Shown here one piece after another: positions 1-8,958 of a stretch of 64,000 nucleotides of DNA. A program made the translations under genes and the position numbers. A model generated the notes under the pieces. It worked only from the letters and a program-made list of their open reading frames with translations, was not told where the DNA came from and searched no databases. How positions within the stretch are numbered: position 1 is the first letter of the stretch; each line of letters opens with the position of its first letter. This DNA comes from Streptomyces bacillaris (GTDB lineage Bacteria; Actinomycetota; Actinomycetes; Streptomycetales; Streptomycetaceae): the NCBI RefSeq assembly GCF_003268675.1, contig NZ_CP029378.1:6076001-6140000 (forward strand), given 5' to 3'.

Positions 1-1186
1 GGAGCACCACGCCCCACGCGTCGCTCGCCACCACCTCGGCGAAGTACACCGGGAACTCCAGCACCGTCACCCCGGCCGCCACCAGCACCAGCACGGCGGG
101 CCGCACCATCCCGCCGTTCCGGAAGGCCAGGCAGACCGCCGCCAGCCCGACCAGCCACACCACGTACTGCGGGCTGATCACCCGGCTCGTCGTGGTGAAC
201 AGCAGCACCGCCGTGAACGCGGCCTGCGCCGGGGTGTGGGCCGCGAACGTACGGGCCCGCAGCCGCCACACCAGCAGCCAGCCCAGCGCGAGCGCGGCGA
301 GCCCCAGCGCCAGCGCGGAGACGATCTCCACCCCCGGCCCGAGGAACTCCATCGAACCGTAGTGCAGCTCCACCCGCCCCTCCCAGCCGAAGTGGCGCGC
401 GAGATGGAAGTACAGCGCCCCCAGCGACTCGATCTCCGTGCCCCGGTCCCGCTGGAAGGCGAGGAAGGCGTACGCCCCCGGCATCCACAGCCCGAACGCC
501 ACCGCCAGACCGGTCCCCGTCAGCGCCGCCGCCGACCAGGCCGCCCGGGCCGGCCGCCCCCGTCGCACCCCCACCAGCACCAGCGCCGGCCACACCTTCA
601 GCAGTGCCCCGAACGCGGCCAGCACTCCCAGCACCCGGGGCCGCGGCACCCCGGCCAGCAGCGCGGCCACCGCCACCGCCGTCACCATCAGGTCGTAGCG
701 GGCGTAGCCGGTCGGCCCCAGCAGCGGCACCCCCACGATCCACACCCACGCGCCCGCCGCCCGCATCCCCGGCCGCCGCCCCGCGTACAGCAGCAGCCCG
801 CACACCAGGGCGTCGCAGAGCAGGACGAGGGCGTAGAAGGCGGTCGCGTACTCCCAGAAGGGCAGCAGGGCGGGGGAGAGGATCGCCACGGCGGCCCCGG
901 GCGGGTACTGCCAGGTGACGTCGTCCAGCGGGTACGTGCCGGTGAGCAGCGTCTCGTACCAGCCCCGGTAGATCACCGAGACGTCCACGGTGACGTCCGG
1001 GCCGGGGACGGTGAAGACGTGGAACACGCAGAGCAGCAGGGCGGTCCGGGTCAGCGCCCAGACCGCGCACGGCAGGAGCCCGTACGGGAGGCGTGCAAGC
1101 GGCAGTCGTCCCTGCCGCAGGAGTCCGGACGGCAGAAATCCGTACGGCAGGGGTCCCGCGCCGATGGGTTTCCGCCGTGCCGTCAT
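1..1186 (-). CDS. GT87-family polyprenol-phosphate-dependent mannosyltransferase, partial (3' end outside window)
   Basis: Minus-strand reading frame from an ATG at 1186 that runs off the left edge, about 395 codons visible. The protein is an integral membrane protein with many hydrophobic segments. Near residues 64-70 a D-V-S-V-I-Y stretch sits in the first large loop, and W-Q-Y-P-P-G lies at about 92-97; both are typical of GT87/DUF2029 (PimE-like) enzymes, which use polyprenol-linked mannose on the outer face of the membrane. Family knowledge suggests a role in lipoglycan or phosphatidylinositol mannoside elongation. The substrate cannot be read from the sequence. The first 40 residues contain short proline/leucine repeats (PLPYG, RLPYG) and may not all be translated; no strong ribosome binding site was seen. 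It is divergent from the PimB-like gene. Confidence 0.8.
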   Translation of the reverse strand, partial: MTARRKPIGAGPLPYGFLPSGLLRQGRLPLARLPYGLLPCAVWALTRTALLLCVFHVFTVPGPDVTVDVSVIYRGWYETLLTGTYPLDDVTWQYPPGAAVAILSPALLPFWEYATAFYALVLLCDALVCGLLLYAGRRPGMRAAGAWVWIVGVPLLGPTGYARYDLMVTAVAVAALLAGVPRPRVLGVLAAFGALLKVWPALVLVGVRRGRPARAAWSAAALTGTGLAVAFGLWMPGAYAFLAFQRDRGTEIESLGALYFHLARHFGWEGRVELHYGSMEFLGPGVEIVSALALGLAALALGWLLVWRLRARTFAAHTPAQAAFTAVLLFTTTSRVISPQYVVWLVGLAAVCLAFRNGGMVRPAVLVLVAAGVTVLEFPVYFAEVVASDAWGVVL

Positions 1187-1289
1187 CGCCGCTGCCCTCG
1201 ATCGTCTCCGGGTCCCGTCCGGCCGCCCATGATGCCGGGGAGCGAGGGCGGCGGCGGTGAAGCGCGGCCGTTCGGTACTGTCGGCCGCG

Positions 1290-2432
1290 ATGGACAAGAC
1301 CCTGATCGTGACCAACGACTTCCCGCCCCGCCCCGGTGGCATCCAGGCGTTCCTGCACAACATGGCGCTGCGGCTGGACCCCGACCGGGTCGTCGTCTAC
1401 GCCTCCACCTGGAAGCGCGGCGAGGAAGGTGCGGCGGCCACCGCCGCCTTCGACGCCGACCAGCCGTTCACCGTGGTGCGGGACCGGACGACGATGCTGC
1501 TGCCGACCCCGCGCGTCACGCGCCGGGCCACCGACCTGCTGCGCGAACACGGCTGCACCTCCGTCTGGTTCGGCGCCGCCGCCCCGCTCGGGCTGACGGC
1601 CCCGGCGCTGCGCCGCGCGGGCGCCCGCCGGCTGGTGGCCACCACCCACGGCCACGAGGCGGGCTGGGCGCAGCTGCCCGCCTCCCGGCAACTGCTGCGG
1701 AGGATCGGGGAGGGGACGGACACGATCACCTATCTGGGTGAGTACACCCGCTCCCGCATCGCCGCCGCCCTCACCCCGGACGCGGCCGCCCGCATGGTCC
1801 AACTGCCGCCGGGCGTCGACGAGAAGACCTTTCACCCGGCCTCCGGCGGCGACAGGGTCCGGGCCCGTCTCGGCCTGACCGACCGGCCCGTGGTCGTCTG
1901 CGTCTCCCGCCTGGTGCCGCGCAAGGGCCAGGACACGCTGATCCTGGCCATGCCCGCGATCCTGGCGCAGCTCCCGGACGCGGTGCTGCTGATCGTCGGC
2001 GGCGGCCCGTACGCCAAGGAGCTGAAGCGGCTGGCCGAGGAGACCGGGGTGGCGGACTCGGTGCGGTTCACCGGGCCCGTGCCGTGGGAGGAGCTGCCCG
2101 CGCACTACGGGGCCGGGGACGTCTTCGCCATGCCGTGCCGGACCCGGCGGGGCGGGCTGGACGTGGAGGGGCTCGGGATCGTCTACCTGGAGGCGTCCGC
2201 GACCGGGCTGCCGGTGGTGGCCGGGGACTCGGGCGGCGCGCCGGACGCGGTGCTCGACGGCGAGACCGGGTGGGTGGTGCGCGGCGGCAGCCCCGAGGAG
2301 GCGGCGGACCGGATCGTGACGCTGCTCGGGGACCCGGAGCTGCGGCAGCGGATGGGGGAGCGGGGGCGCGCCTGGGTCGAGGAGAAGTGGCGCTGGGACC
2401 TGCTGGCGGAGAAGCTCAGGACGCTGCTGTGA
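1290..2432 (+). CDS. pimB: GT4-family GDP-mannose-dependent mannosyltransferase, PimB-like
   Basis: 380 residues, two Rossmann-like domains of the GT-B fold. The N-terminal loop P-P-R-P-G-G-I-Q (about 12-19), His residues at 120 and 122, S-R-L-V-P-R-K-G (about 206-213) and the EX7E motif (Glu293 and Glu301 in the segment EGLGIVYLE) are those of retaining GT4 enzymes such as PimB'. In mycobacteria PimB' adds the second mannose to phosphatidylinositol monomannoside on the cytoplasmic face. The neighbouring GT87 gene and a FadD15-like gene fit lipoglycan synthesis. The ATG at 1290 was preferred to an upstream GTG because the family starts at MDKTLIVTNDFPP. A TACTGT hexamer lies 8 nt before it, so the transcript may be leaderless. 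Another GT4 specificity remains possible. Confidence 0.85.
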   Translation: MDKTLIVTNDFPPRPGGIQAFLHNMALRLDPDRVVVYASTWKRGEEGAAATAAFDADQPFTVVRDRTTMLLPTPRVTRRATDLLREHGCTSVWFGAAAPLGLTAPALRRAGARRLVATTHGHEAGWAQLPASRQLLRRIGEGTDTITYLGEYTRSRIAAALTPDAAARMVQLPPGVDEKTFHPASGGDRVRARLGLTDRPVVVCVSRLVPRKGQDTLILAMPAILAQLPDAVLLIVGGGPYAKELKRLAEETGVADSVRFTGPVPWEELPAHYGAGDVFAMPCRTRRGGLDVEGLGIVYLEASATGLPVVAGDSGGAPDAVLDGETGWVVRGGSPEEAADRIVTLLGDPELRQRMGERGRAWVEEKWRWDLLAEKLRTLL

Positions 2433-2510
2433 CCGTACGGGGCGGCGGGCCGGGCGTCTGAAGCCCGCTGCCCGCCATGGCCGTACGGGACGCCCGCGAC
2501 CGTACGGCGG

Positions 2511-2540
2511 AGGGCCCGCGCCTGCGAGAGCGCGGGCCCT
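2511..2540 (+). terminator. Terminator-like hairpin downstream of pimB
   Basis: Perfect 11-bp inverted repeat (AGGGCCCGCGC with its complement) around an 8-nt loop, 79 nt after the pimB stop codon. No T-run follows, as is usual in Streptomyces. It is one of two similar hairpins between convergent genes. Confidence 0.65.
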
Positions 2541-2568
2541 CTCCCGTAACCCCTGTGCCGTACGCGAA

Positions 2569-2599
2569 AGGGCCCGCACCGACTCCCGGTGCGGGCCCT
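2569..2599 (-). terminator. Terminator-like hairpin downstream of the acyl-CoA ligase gene
   Basis: Perfect 13-bp inverted repeat (AGGGCCCGCACCG arm) with a 5-nt loop, 13 nt beyond the stop codon of the minus-strand ligase gene. It shares its base sequence (AGGGCCCGC and the following CTCCCGTAA) with the hairpin at 2511-2540, so the two look like diverged copies. Confidence 0.65.
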
Positions 2600-2611
2600 C
2601 TCCCGTAAACC

Positions 2612-4408
2612 TCAGGCGCGGTAGATCGACTCCACCTCGTCCGCGAAGTCCTTCGCCACCACGTTCCGCTTCAGCTTCAGCGACGGCGTGATATGGCCCG
2701 CCTCCTCGGTGAACTGGGCGGGCAGGATCCGGAACTTGCGTACGGACTCGGCCTTGGAGACCGCCGCGTTGCCGTCGTCCACCGCCCGCTGCACCTCGGC
2801 CAGCAGCTCCGGGTCGTCGCGCAGCGACAGGGCCGTCGAGCCTGCGGGCTTGCCGTGCTCCTCGGCCCAGCGGCCCAGGAAGTCCTCGTCCAGGGTGACC
2901 AGCGCGCCGACGAACGGGCGGCCGTCCCCGACCACCATGCACTCCGCGACCAGCGCGTGGGCGCGGATGCGGTCCTCGATCACCGCCGGGGCCACGTTCT
3001 TGCCGCCCGCCGTGACGATGATCTCCTTCTTGCGGCCGGTGATCGCGAGATAGCCGTCCTCGTCGAGCGTGCCGATGTCCCCGGTGTGGAACCAGCCGTC
3101 GGCCAGCGCCTCGGCCGAGGCCGACTCGTTCTTCCAGTAGCCGGTGAACAGGTGCTCGCCGTGGAGCAGCACCTCGCCGTCGTCCGCGATCCGCACCACC
3201 GAGCCGGGCAGCGGCTGGCCGACCGTGCCGATCTTCTGCCGGTCCCACGGGTTGAACGCGGTCGCCGCGCAGCTCTCGGTCAGGCCGTAGCCCTCCAGGA
3301 CCGTGAAGCCGATGCCCCGGTAGAAGTGGCCGAGCCGCTCACCGAGCGGGGCCCCGCCGGAGATCGCGAACTCGCCCTTGCCGCCCAGGACCGCGCGGAG
3401 CTTGCCGAAGACCAGCTTGTCGAAGAGCTTGTGCTTGAGCTTCAGGCCGAAGGAGGGACCCTGCGGGGTGGACAGCGCCCGGCTGTACGCGATGGCCGTG
3501 TCGGCGGCCCGGTCGAAGATCTTGCCCTTGCCGTCCGCCTGCGCCTTGGCGCGCGCCGCGTTGTAGACCTTCTCGAAGACGCGGGGGACACCCAGGATCA
3601 GCGTCGGCCGGAACGAGGCCAGCTCGTCGGTGAGGTTCTTGATGTCGGGGACGCAGCCGAGCCGGATCGGGGCCATCACCGAGGCCACCTCGACCATCCG
3701 GCCGAAGACGTGGGCGGCGGGCAGGAAGAGCAGCACCGAGCACTCGCCGGTACGGAACAGGGGCTTCAGCCGCTCCACCACGTTGCCGCACTCCGCGAAG
3801 AAGCTGCGGTGGGTGAGCACACAGCCCTTGGGGCGGCCTGTCGTGCCGGAGGTGTAGACGATGGTCGCCGGGTCGTCCGCCTTGGCGCTGACCATCCGCA
3901 GGTCCATGGTCTCGTCCGAGACCTCGGCACCCGCCTCGCCCAGGGCCTTCACGGCGCCCGCGTCGATCTGCCAGACGTGCGCGAGATCCGGCAGCCCCTC
4001 CCGTACGGAGGCCACCGCCGCCGCGTGCGCGTCGCTCTCCACGAGCACCGCCACCGCACCGGAGTCGCTGAGGATCCACTGCACCTGCTCGGCGGAGCTG
4101 GTCTCGTACACCGGCACGGTCACCGCGCCCGCGCTCCAGATCGCGAAGTCCAGCAGCACCCACTCGTACCGGGTGCGCGACATCAGGGCGACCCGGTCGC
4201 CCGGCTGCACGCCCGAGGCGATCAGCCCTTTGGCGGCGGCCCGCACCTCGGCCAGGAACTGGGTGGCGGTGACATCGGCCCACGCACCGGCCACCTTGCG
4301 GCTCATCACCGCCACGTCGGGATGCTGAGCGGCGTTGCGGCGGATCAGATCCGTCAGATTGCCGTCCGTCGGGACCTCGTACAGGGCCGGAAGGCTGAAC
4401 TCGCGCAA
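2612..4408 (-). CDS. fadD: Long-chain fatty acid--CoA ligase (FadD15-like)
   Basis: 598-residue AMP-forming acyl-CoA synthetase of the ANL superfamily; it activates fatty acids through an acyl-adenylate. Visible motifs are the P-loop Y-T-S-G-T-T-G-R-P-K-G (185-195), Y-G-L-T-E-S (374-379), H-T-G-D (441-444) and G-R-K-K-E-I-I-V-T-A-G-G-K-N (458-471), which contains the hinge and the C-terminal domain. The start is TTG at 4408 with GAGGAG about 9 nt before it; an ATG a few bases upstream is out of frame. No membrane segment is seen. Its position beside the PimB-like gene repeats the M. tuberculosis fadD15-pimB' pair. Chain-length preference is inferred only from the family. Confidence 0.92.
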   Translation of the reverse strand: MREFSLPALYEVPTDGNLTDLIRRNAAQHPDVAVMSRKVAGAWADVTATQFLAEVRAAAKGLIASGVQPGDRVALMSRTRYEWVLLDFAIWSAGAVTVPVYETSSAEQVQWILSDSGAVAVLVESDAHAAAVASVREGLPDLAHVWQIDAGAVKALGEAGAEVSDETMDLRMVSAKADDPATIVYTSGTTGRPKGCVLTHRSFFAECGNVVERLKPLFRTGECSVLLFLPAAHVFGRMVEVASVMAPIRLGCVPDIKNLTDELASFRPTLILGVPRVFEKVYNAARAKAQADGKGKIFDRAADTAIAYSRALSTPQGPSFGLKLKHKLFDKLVFGKLRAVLGGKGEFAISGGAPLGERLGHFYRGIGFTVLEGYGLTESCAATAFNPWDRQKIGTVGQPLPGSVVRIADDGEVLLHGEHLFTGYWKNESASAEALADGWFHTGDIGTLDEDGYLAITGRKKEIIVTAGGKNVAPAVIEDRIRAHALVAECMVVGDGRPFVGALVTLDEDFLGRWAEEHGKPAGSTALSLRDDPELLAEVQRAVDDGNAAVSKAESVRKFRILPAQFTEEAGHITPSLKLKRNVVAKDFADEVESIYRA

Positions 4409-4688
4409 GACTGCTGCTCCTCATCGGGCTCCGGTGCCACGGCTCTGTGTGACGCACCGGCTGCGGTCCAAGAATGGCGGGTGCTCGGTGGGGGAGCACG
4501 ACTGGACTGCCCGGACGTTACCCACCGGTACCAGGTTCCCGATAGGGGGGTCCGTCCAGATGTCTTATGCATCACACAGCTAAATGGCCCTTTTCGCGCA
4601 CAGTAGTCCACCGGCCCGACGACTCGAAAGTAACCGCAGGTCCGGCCGGATCTACCCGAGCGGGGGCGGGCGTCCTAGGGTGATCGGT

Positions 4689-5498
4689 ATGCGAGGCAGC
4701 GAAACGGACGGGCCGGCGGCGGGCCCGCGGCGCTCCACCCGGATCCACGTCGTCAGCGACGTCCACGGCAACACCGAGGACCTGGCCCGCGCCGGGGAAG
4801 GGGCCGACGCGCTGATCTGCCTCGGTGACCTGGTGCTCTTCCTCGACTACCGGGACCACTCGCGCGGCATCTTCCCCGCCCTCTTCGGCCAGGAGAACGC
4901 GAGCCGCATCGTCGCGCTGCGCACCGCCCGCCGCTTCGAGGAGGCCCGTGCCCTCGGCCGGGAGCTGTGGGCGGGCCGCGACCGCCACTCCGAGATCCTC
5001 GGAGCCGTACGTCAGCAGTACGCCGAACTCTTCGCCGCCTTCCCCACCCCGACGTACGCCACCTACGGAAACGTCGACGTCCCCCACCTCTGGCCCGAGT
5101 ACGCCCGCCCCGGCACCACCGTGCTGGACGGCGAGCGGGTGGAGATCGGCGGCCGGGTCTTCGGCTTCGTCGGTGGCGGCCTCACGTCCCCGATGAACAC
5201 CCCGTACGAGATCAGCGACGAGGAGTACGCCGCCAAGGTCGAGGCGCTCGGCCCGGTCGACGTGCTCTGCTCGCACATCCCGCCCGAGGTCCCGGAGCTG
5301 ACGTACGACACCGTCGCCCGCCGCTTCGAGCGCGGCAGCCGTGCCCTGCTGGAGGCCATCCGCACCACCCGCCCCCGGTACGCGCTTTTCGGCCATGTTC
5401 ACCAGCCGTTGGTCCGCCGGATGCGGATCGGTGACACCGAGTGCGTCAACGTCGGCCACTTCGCCTCCACCGGCACCCCCTGGGCGCTGACCTGGTGA
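4689..5498 (+). CDS. Metallophosphoesterase (calcineurin-like)
   Basis: 269 residues. All the metal-binding motifs of the calcineurin-like phosphoesterase fold are present in order: V-S-D-V-H-G-N near residue 20, C-L-G-D-L-V near 44, Y-G-N-V-D near 122, a lone His in C-S-H-I-P-P-E near 196, and F-G-H-V-H near 237. The ATG at 4689 is chosen because it is 7 nt after a TAGGGT hexamer (4676-4681) with no Shine-Dalgarno site, the pattern of a leaderless start; an upstream in-frame ATG at 4584 adds 35 residues unlike the family. The substrate is unknown. The 280-nt gap upstream of this gene, shared with the divergent ligase gene, shows nothing else clear. Confidence 0.85.
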   Translation: MRGSETDGPAAGPRRSTRIHVVSDVHGNTEDLARAGEGADALICLGDLVLFLDYRDHSRGIFPALFGQENASRIVALRTARRFEEARALGRELWAGRDRHSEILGAVRQQYAELFAAFPTPTYATYGNVDVPHLWPEYARPGTTVLDGERVEIGGRVFGFVGGGLTSPMNTPYEISDEEYAAKVEALGPVDVLCSHIPPEVPELTYDTVARRFERGSRALLEAIRTTRPRYALFGHVHQPLVRRMRIGDTECVNVGHFASTGTPWALTW

Positions 5499-5608
5499 CC
5501 GGAAGGGCCCGGGGCGTGGACCGGAGCGCGGCGGGCACGCGATAGCCTGCACGTGCGGCAGGATCCTGCCGCACGCGACCGGTAACACCGCACTGGAGGG
5601 CCACGGCG

Positions 5609-6058
5609 ATGGCTGAACACACCAGCTCGAGCATCACGATCGAGGCGGCACCGGCCGACGTCATGGCGGTGATCGCGGACTTCGCCCGCTACCCGGAGTG
5701 GACCGGCGAGGTGAAGGAGGCCGAGGTGCTGGCCACCGACGCCCAGGGCCGCGCCGAGCAGGTCCGTCTCGTCCTGGACGCCGGGGCCATCAAGGACGAC
5801 CACGTCCTGTCGTACACCTGGACCGGCGACCACGAGGTCAGCTGGACCCTGGTCAAGTCCCAGATGCTCCGCTCCCTGGACGGCACCTACGCCCTCGCCC
5901 CGCTCGCCGGCGGAGAGCGCACCGAGGTCACCTACAAGCTCGCCGTCGACGTCAAGATCCCGCTCCTCGGCATGATCAAGCGCAAGGCCGAGAAGGTCAT
6001 CATCGACCGGGCCCTCGCCGGTCTGAAGAAGCGCGTCGAATCCATCCCGCAGGGCTGA
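5609..6058 (+). CDS. SRPBCC / polyketide cyclase-dehydrase-like protein
   Basis: 149 residues with the START-like helix-grip pattern: I-T-I-E-A-A-P-A-D-V-M-A-V-I-A-D-F at the N-terminus followed by Y-P-E-W, alternating beta strands, and a long C-terminal amphipathic helix. Such proteins bind hydrophobic ligands in a cavity. No catalytic residues can be assigned. Preceded by GGAGG 8 nt before the ATG. The ArsA-like gene follows after 5 nt, so the two are probably co-transcribed, as are their M. tuberculosis counterparts (Rv2185c and Rv2184c, from memory). Confidence 0.8.
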   Translation: MAEHTSSSITIEAAPADVMAVIADFARYPEWTGEVKEAEVLATDAQGRAEQVRLVLDAGAIKDDHVLSYTWTGDHEVSWTLVKSQMLRSLDGTYALAPLAGGERTEVTYKLAVDVKIPLLGMIKRKAEKVIIDRALAGLKKRVESIPQG

Positions 6059-6063
6059 GCGCG

Positions 6064-7257
6064 ATGCGTACGGTCCTGACCACCGGCCCCGGCGGCGCAG
6101 GCCGTACCACCCTCGCGGCGGCGACCGCCCTGGCCGCGGCCGCCGGCGGCAGCCGTACGCTCCTGGTCTCCGCCGAGCCCATACCGGGCCTCCCCGGCGG
6201 TACGGAACCCACCAGGGTCACCGACCGGCTCGACCACACCCGGATCGACTCCGGTGCCCACTTCCGCGCCGAACTCACCGACCTCCAGGAGCGCGCCTCC
6301 GGCGTCCTGGACCTGGTCGGCGCCGGGCGGCTGGACGGCGAGGAGCTGACCGAACTCCCCGGCTCCGCCCAGCTCGCCCTCCTCCACACCCTGCACCGGG
6401 CCGCCGCGGGCGACTGGTCCACCGCCGGTTACGACACCCTCGTCGTCGACCTCCCGCCGCTGACCGAGGCCCTCGCCCTGCTGGCCCTGCCCGAGCAGCT
6501 CCGCCGCTATCTGCGCCGCCTCCTCCCCGCCGAACGCCAGGCCGCCCGCGCCCTGCGCCCCGTCCTCGCCCAGCTCGCCGGGGTCCCGATGCCCGCCCAG
6601 TGGCTGTACGAGGCCGCCGCCCGCAAGGACGCCGAACTGGCCGCCGTACAGGCCCTGGTCGAGGACTCCGCCACGACGCTGAGGCTGGCCGCCGAGCCGG
6701 GGCCCGCCGCCGAGGAGGCGCTGCGCACCGCCCGCACCGGCCTCGCCCTGTACGGGCTCCGCGCCGACCTCCTGGTGGCCAACCGGGTCCTGCCGCGCCA
6801 CTCGCCCGACCCCTGGTTCGCCGCGCTCGCCGCCGAGCAGGAGAAGTGCCTGGGCCACTGGCACGCGGAGTGGGCCCCCGGGATCCCGGTCCACGAGGCC
6901 CCCCACCTGGGGCGCGACCCCCGGACCGGCGACGACCTGGCCGCGCTCGCCGTCCCCGCGCCGGACGAGCGCGAGGCGGGCCGGGCGGAGGACCCGTGGT
7001 GGATCGAGGGGGAGCCGGGGGAGAGCGGTACTCCGGCCGAGCTGACCTGGTGCCTGCCGCTGCCCGGCGCGGTCAAGGAGGGGCTGCGACTGGTCCGCCG
7101 GGGCGACGAACTGCTGCTGACCGTGGGCCCGTTCCACCGGATCATCAGGGTCGCCTCCGCGCTGCGCCGCTGCACGGTCTCCGGCGCCGCCCTCACCGAC
7201 GGCGTCCTGCGCGTCCGCTTCACCCCCGACCCGGGGCTCTGGCCCCGTACCCCATGA
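6064..7257 (+). CDS. ArsA/GET3-like ATPase with degenerate Walker A motif
   Basis: 397 residues. The N-terminus has the start of an ArsA/MinD-type P-loop fold, but the motif reads T-G-P-G-G-A-G-R-T-T: both lysines of the deviant Walker A (KGGVGKT) are missing, the catalytic one replaced by Arg. The D-L-P-P segment near residue 131 corresponds to Walker B, and a C-terminal beta-rich domain resembles the alpha-crystallin-like end of actinobacterial ArsA relatives. Arsenite transport is unlikely because no ars genes are nearby and the cysteines of ArsA are absent. It may be an ATP-binding or pseudo-ATPase partner of the SRPBCC protein. ATG at 6064 with weak RBS, immediately after the SRPBCC stop codon. 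Confidence 0.75.
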   Translation: MRTVLTTGPGGAGRTTLAAATALAAAAGGSRTLLVSAEPIPGLPGGTEPTRVTDRLDHTRIDSGAHFRAELTDLQERASGVLDLVGAGRLDGEELTELPGSAQLALLHTLHRAAAGDWSTAGYDTLVVDLPPLTEALALLALPEQLRRYLRRLLPAERQAARALRPVLAQLAGVPMPAQWLYEAAARKDAELAAVQALVEDSATTLRLAAEPGPAAEEALRTARTGLALYGLRADLLVANRVLPRHSPDPWFAALAAEQEKCLGHWHAEWAPGIPVHEAPHLGRDPRTGDDLAALAVPAPDEREAGRAEDPWWIEGEPGESGTPAELTWCLPLPGAVKEGLRLVRRGDELLLTVGPFHRIIRVASALRRCTVSGAALTDGVLRVRFTPDPGLWPRTP

Positions 7258-7376
7258 CCCCTGCGCCCTGACCCGCGCGTCCTGAACGGTCTGCGGCCAT
7301 TCGGGTAACGTCGATGGTACGAACCCCGTCGGCGCAGGCCGCCGGAGGCCGGTACCCCGTGTCGCAGGAGCCCGTC

Positions 7377-7862
7377 ATGAGTGAAGCCACCGATCGTCCC
7401 GTCGACGACGACGCGTGGGCCGACGCCTGCGCCGAGGACCTCGCCGCCGAGAAGGCCCGCCGCCGCGCGCAGTACGGCCCGCAGCCCGGCTCCGCCGCCG
7501 AGGAGCTGCGCAAGCTGGTCGACGCGGTCGCCGACAAGGTCTCCGCCCTCCAGACCCCGCTGTTCGGCGCGGCCGCCCAGGGCGCGGTCCAGCAGGCCAT
7601 CCGCCAGGCGCGGTCCGCCGTCGAACCCGTCATCGAGCGCAACCCCCAGGTCTTCGACCACCTCGCCGCCGCGGGCAACGAGCTGCTCGCCGCCTACCGC
7701 TCGGCGGTGGAGGGCCAGGAGAGCCGCTGGACCCGTACGGCGGCCGACCCCGCGAGCACCGCCGGGAAGGGCACCGAGAAGGCCGCCGACGACCCCTCCG
7801 ACCCGCGTGACGAGGGCCGCGGCGAAGGCCCCTCCGGCACCGAGCGCATCGACCTGGACTGA
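7377..7862 (+). CDS. Conserved Streptomyces protein of the SCO2127 / DUF5304 type
   Basis: 161 residues, acidic and alanine-rich. A central helix (A-A-E-E-L-R-K-L-V-D-A-V-A-D-K-V) is followed by a conserved region of amphipathic helices, and the tail is charged and disordered. No catalytic motif or membrane segment. AGGAG lies 6 nt before the ATG. It sits just upstream of glkA in the same direction with a 75-nt gap. From memory, the S. coelicolor gene at this position, SCO2127, was reported to help restore glucose repression together with glkA; the mechanism is not evident from the sequence. Confidence 0.75.
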   Translation: MSEATDRPVDDDAWADACAEDLAAEKARRRAQYGPQPGSAAEELRKLVDAVADKVSALQTPLFGAAAQGAVQQAIRQARSAVEPVIERNPQVFDHLAAAGNELLAAYRSAVEGQESRWTRTAADPASTAGKGTEKAADDPSDPRDEGRGEGPSGTERIDLD

Positions 7863-7937
7863 TCGGTCCGGGCCGGGCGGGGGCCCTGTCTCGGGTACGG
7901 TTGGCCCTAGCGGGGCTCGACCGAAACTGAGGGATTC

Positions 7938-8879
7938 ATGGGACTCACCATCGGCGTCGACATCGGCGGCACGAAGATCGCGGCTGGAGTGGTCGACGAA
8001 GAGGGCCGCATCCTCTCGACGTTCAAGGTGGCGACGCCCCCGACGGCCGAAGGCATCGTCGACGCGATCTGCGCGGCGGTGGCCGGGGCGAGCGAGGGAC
8101 ACGACGTGGAGGCCGTCGGCATCGGCGCCGCCGGTTACGTCGACGACAAGCGCGCCACGGTGCTCTTCGCGCCCAACATCAACTGGCGCCACGAACCGCT
8201 CAAGGACAAGGTCGAGCAGCGCGTCGGCCTTCCCGTCGTCGTCGAGAACGACGCCAACGCGGCGGCCTGGGGCGAGTACCGCTTCGGCGCCGGCCAGGGC
8301 CACGACGACGTCATCTGCATCACGCTCGGCACCGGCCTCGGCGGCGGCATCATCATCGGCAACAAGCTGCGCCGCGGACGCTTCGGCGTGGCCGCCGAGT
8401 TCGGCCACATCCGGGTCGTCCCGGACGGTCTGCTCTGCGGCTGCGGCAGCCAGGGCTGCTGGGAGCAGTACGCCTCCGGCCGCGCGCTCGTGAGGTACGC
8501 CAAGCAGCGCGCCAACGCCACCCCGGAGAACGCCGCCATACTGCTGGGCCTCGGCGACGGCACGGCGGACGGCATCGAGGGCAAGCACATCAGCGAGGCC
8601 GCCCGTCAGGGCGACCCGGTCGCGATCGACTCCTTCCGCGAGCTGGCCCGCTGGGCCGGTGCCGGACTGGCCGACCTCGCCTCGCTCTTCGACCCGTCCG
8701 CGTTCATCGTCGGCGGCGGCGTCTCGGACGAGGGCGAGCTGGTCCTCGGCCCGATCCGCAAGTCGTTCCGGCGCTGGCTGATCGGCGGCGAGTGGCGCCC
8801 GCACGCGCAGGTGCTCGCCGCCCAACTCGGCGGCAAGGCAGGGCTGGTGGGCGCTGCCGACCTCGCCCGCCAGGGCTGA
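7938..8879 (+). CDS. glkA: ROK-family glucokinase
   Basis: 313 residues. Phosphorylates glucose with ATP and, in Streptomyces, is needed for carbon catabolite repression. The phosphate-binding D-I-G-G-T-K (8-13), the sugar-binding E-N-D-A-N-A (103-108) and the ROK zinc site (His157 with Cys167, Cys169 and Cys174 in C-G-C-G-S-Q-G-C) are intact. E-F-G-H at 154-157 provides a further sugar ligand. No N-terminal helix-turn-helix, so it is an enzyme rather than a ROK repressor. The ATG follows GAGGG at a suitable distance. A hairpin terminates the transcript 23 nt after the stop codon. Confidence 0.95.
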   Translation: MGLTIGVDIGGTKIAAGVVDEEGRILSTFKVATPPTAEGIVDAICAAVAGASEGHDVEAVGIGAAGYVDDKRATVLFAPNINWRHEPLKDKVEQRVGLPVVVENDANAAAWGEYRFGAGQGHDDVICITLGTGLGGGIIIGNKLRRGRFGVAAEFGHIRVVPDGLLCGCGSQGCWEQYASGRALVRYAKQRANATPENAAILLGLGDGTADGIEGKHISEAARQGDPVAIDSFRELARWAGAGLADLASLFDPSAFIVGGGVSDEGELVLGPIRKSFRRWLIGGEWRPHAQVLAAQLGGKAGLVGAADLARQG

Positions 8880-8901
8880 GTTCCGTACGGTACGACGCAG
8901 C

Positions 8902-8941
8902 GGACGCCCGTCGCCGCCCTCCGGGGCAGCGGCGGGCGTCC
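8902..8941 (+). terminator. Terminator hairpin after glkA
   Basis: 9-bp GGACGCCCG / CGGGCGTCC stem with a GC-rich internal segment, 23 nt after the glkA stop codon. Its 3' arm ends just before the TATCGT hexamer that could drive the next gene. Confidence 0.55.
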
Positions 8942-8958
8942 GTCGTATCGTGGCCCGC

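Noticed and set aside
236..1741. 501-residue plus-strand open frame rich in Arg/Pro/Gln/His
   Set aside because: It lies opposite the GT87 gene and runs into the PimB-like gene out of frame; composition is that of a shadow frame in high-GC DNA.
2693..4606. 637-residue plus-strand open frame
   Set aside because: Antisense to the acyl-CoA ligase gene, which has all family motifs; no RBS and no recognisable domain.
6064..7257. Arsenical resistance
   Set aside because: The protein lacks the metal-binding cysteines and the Walker lysines, and no arsR, arsB or arsC lies nearby.
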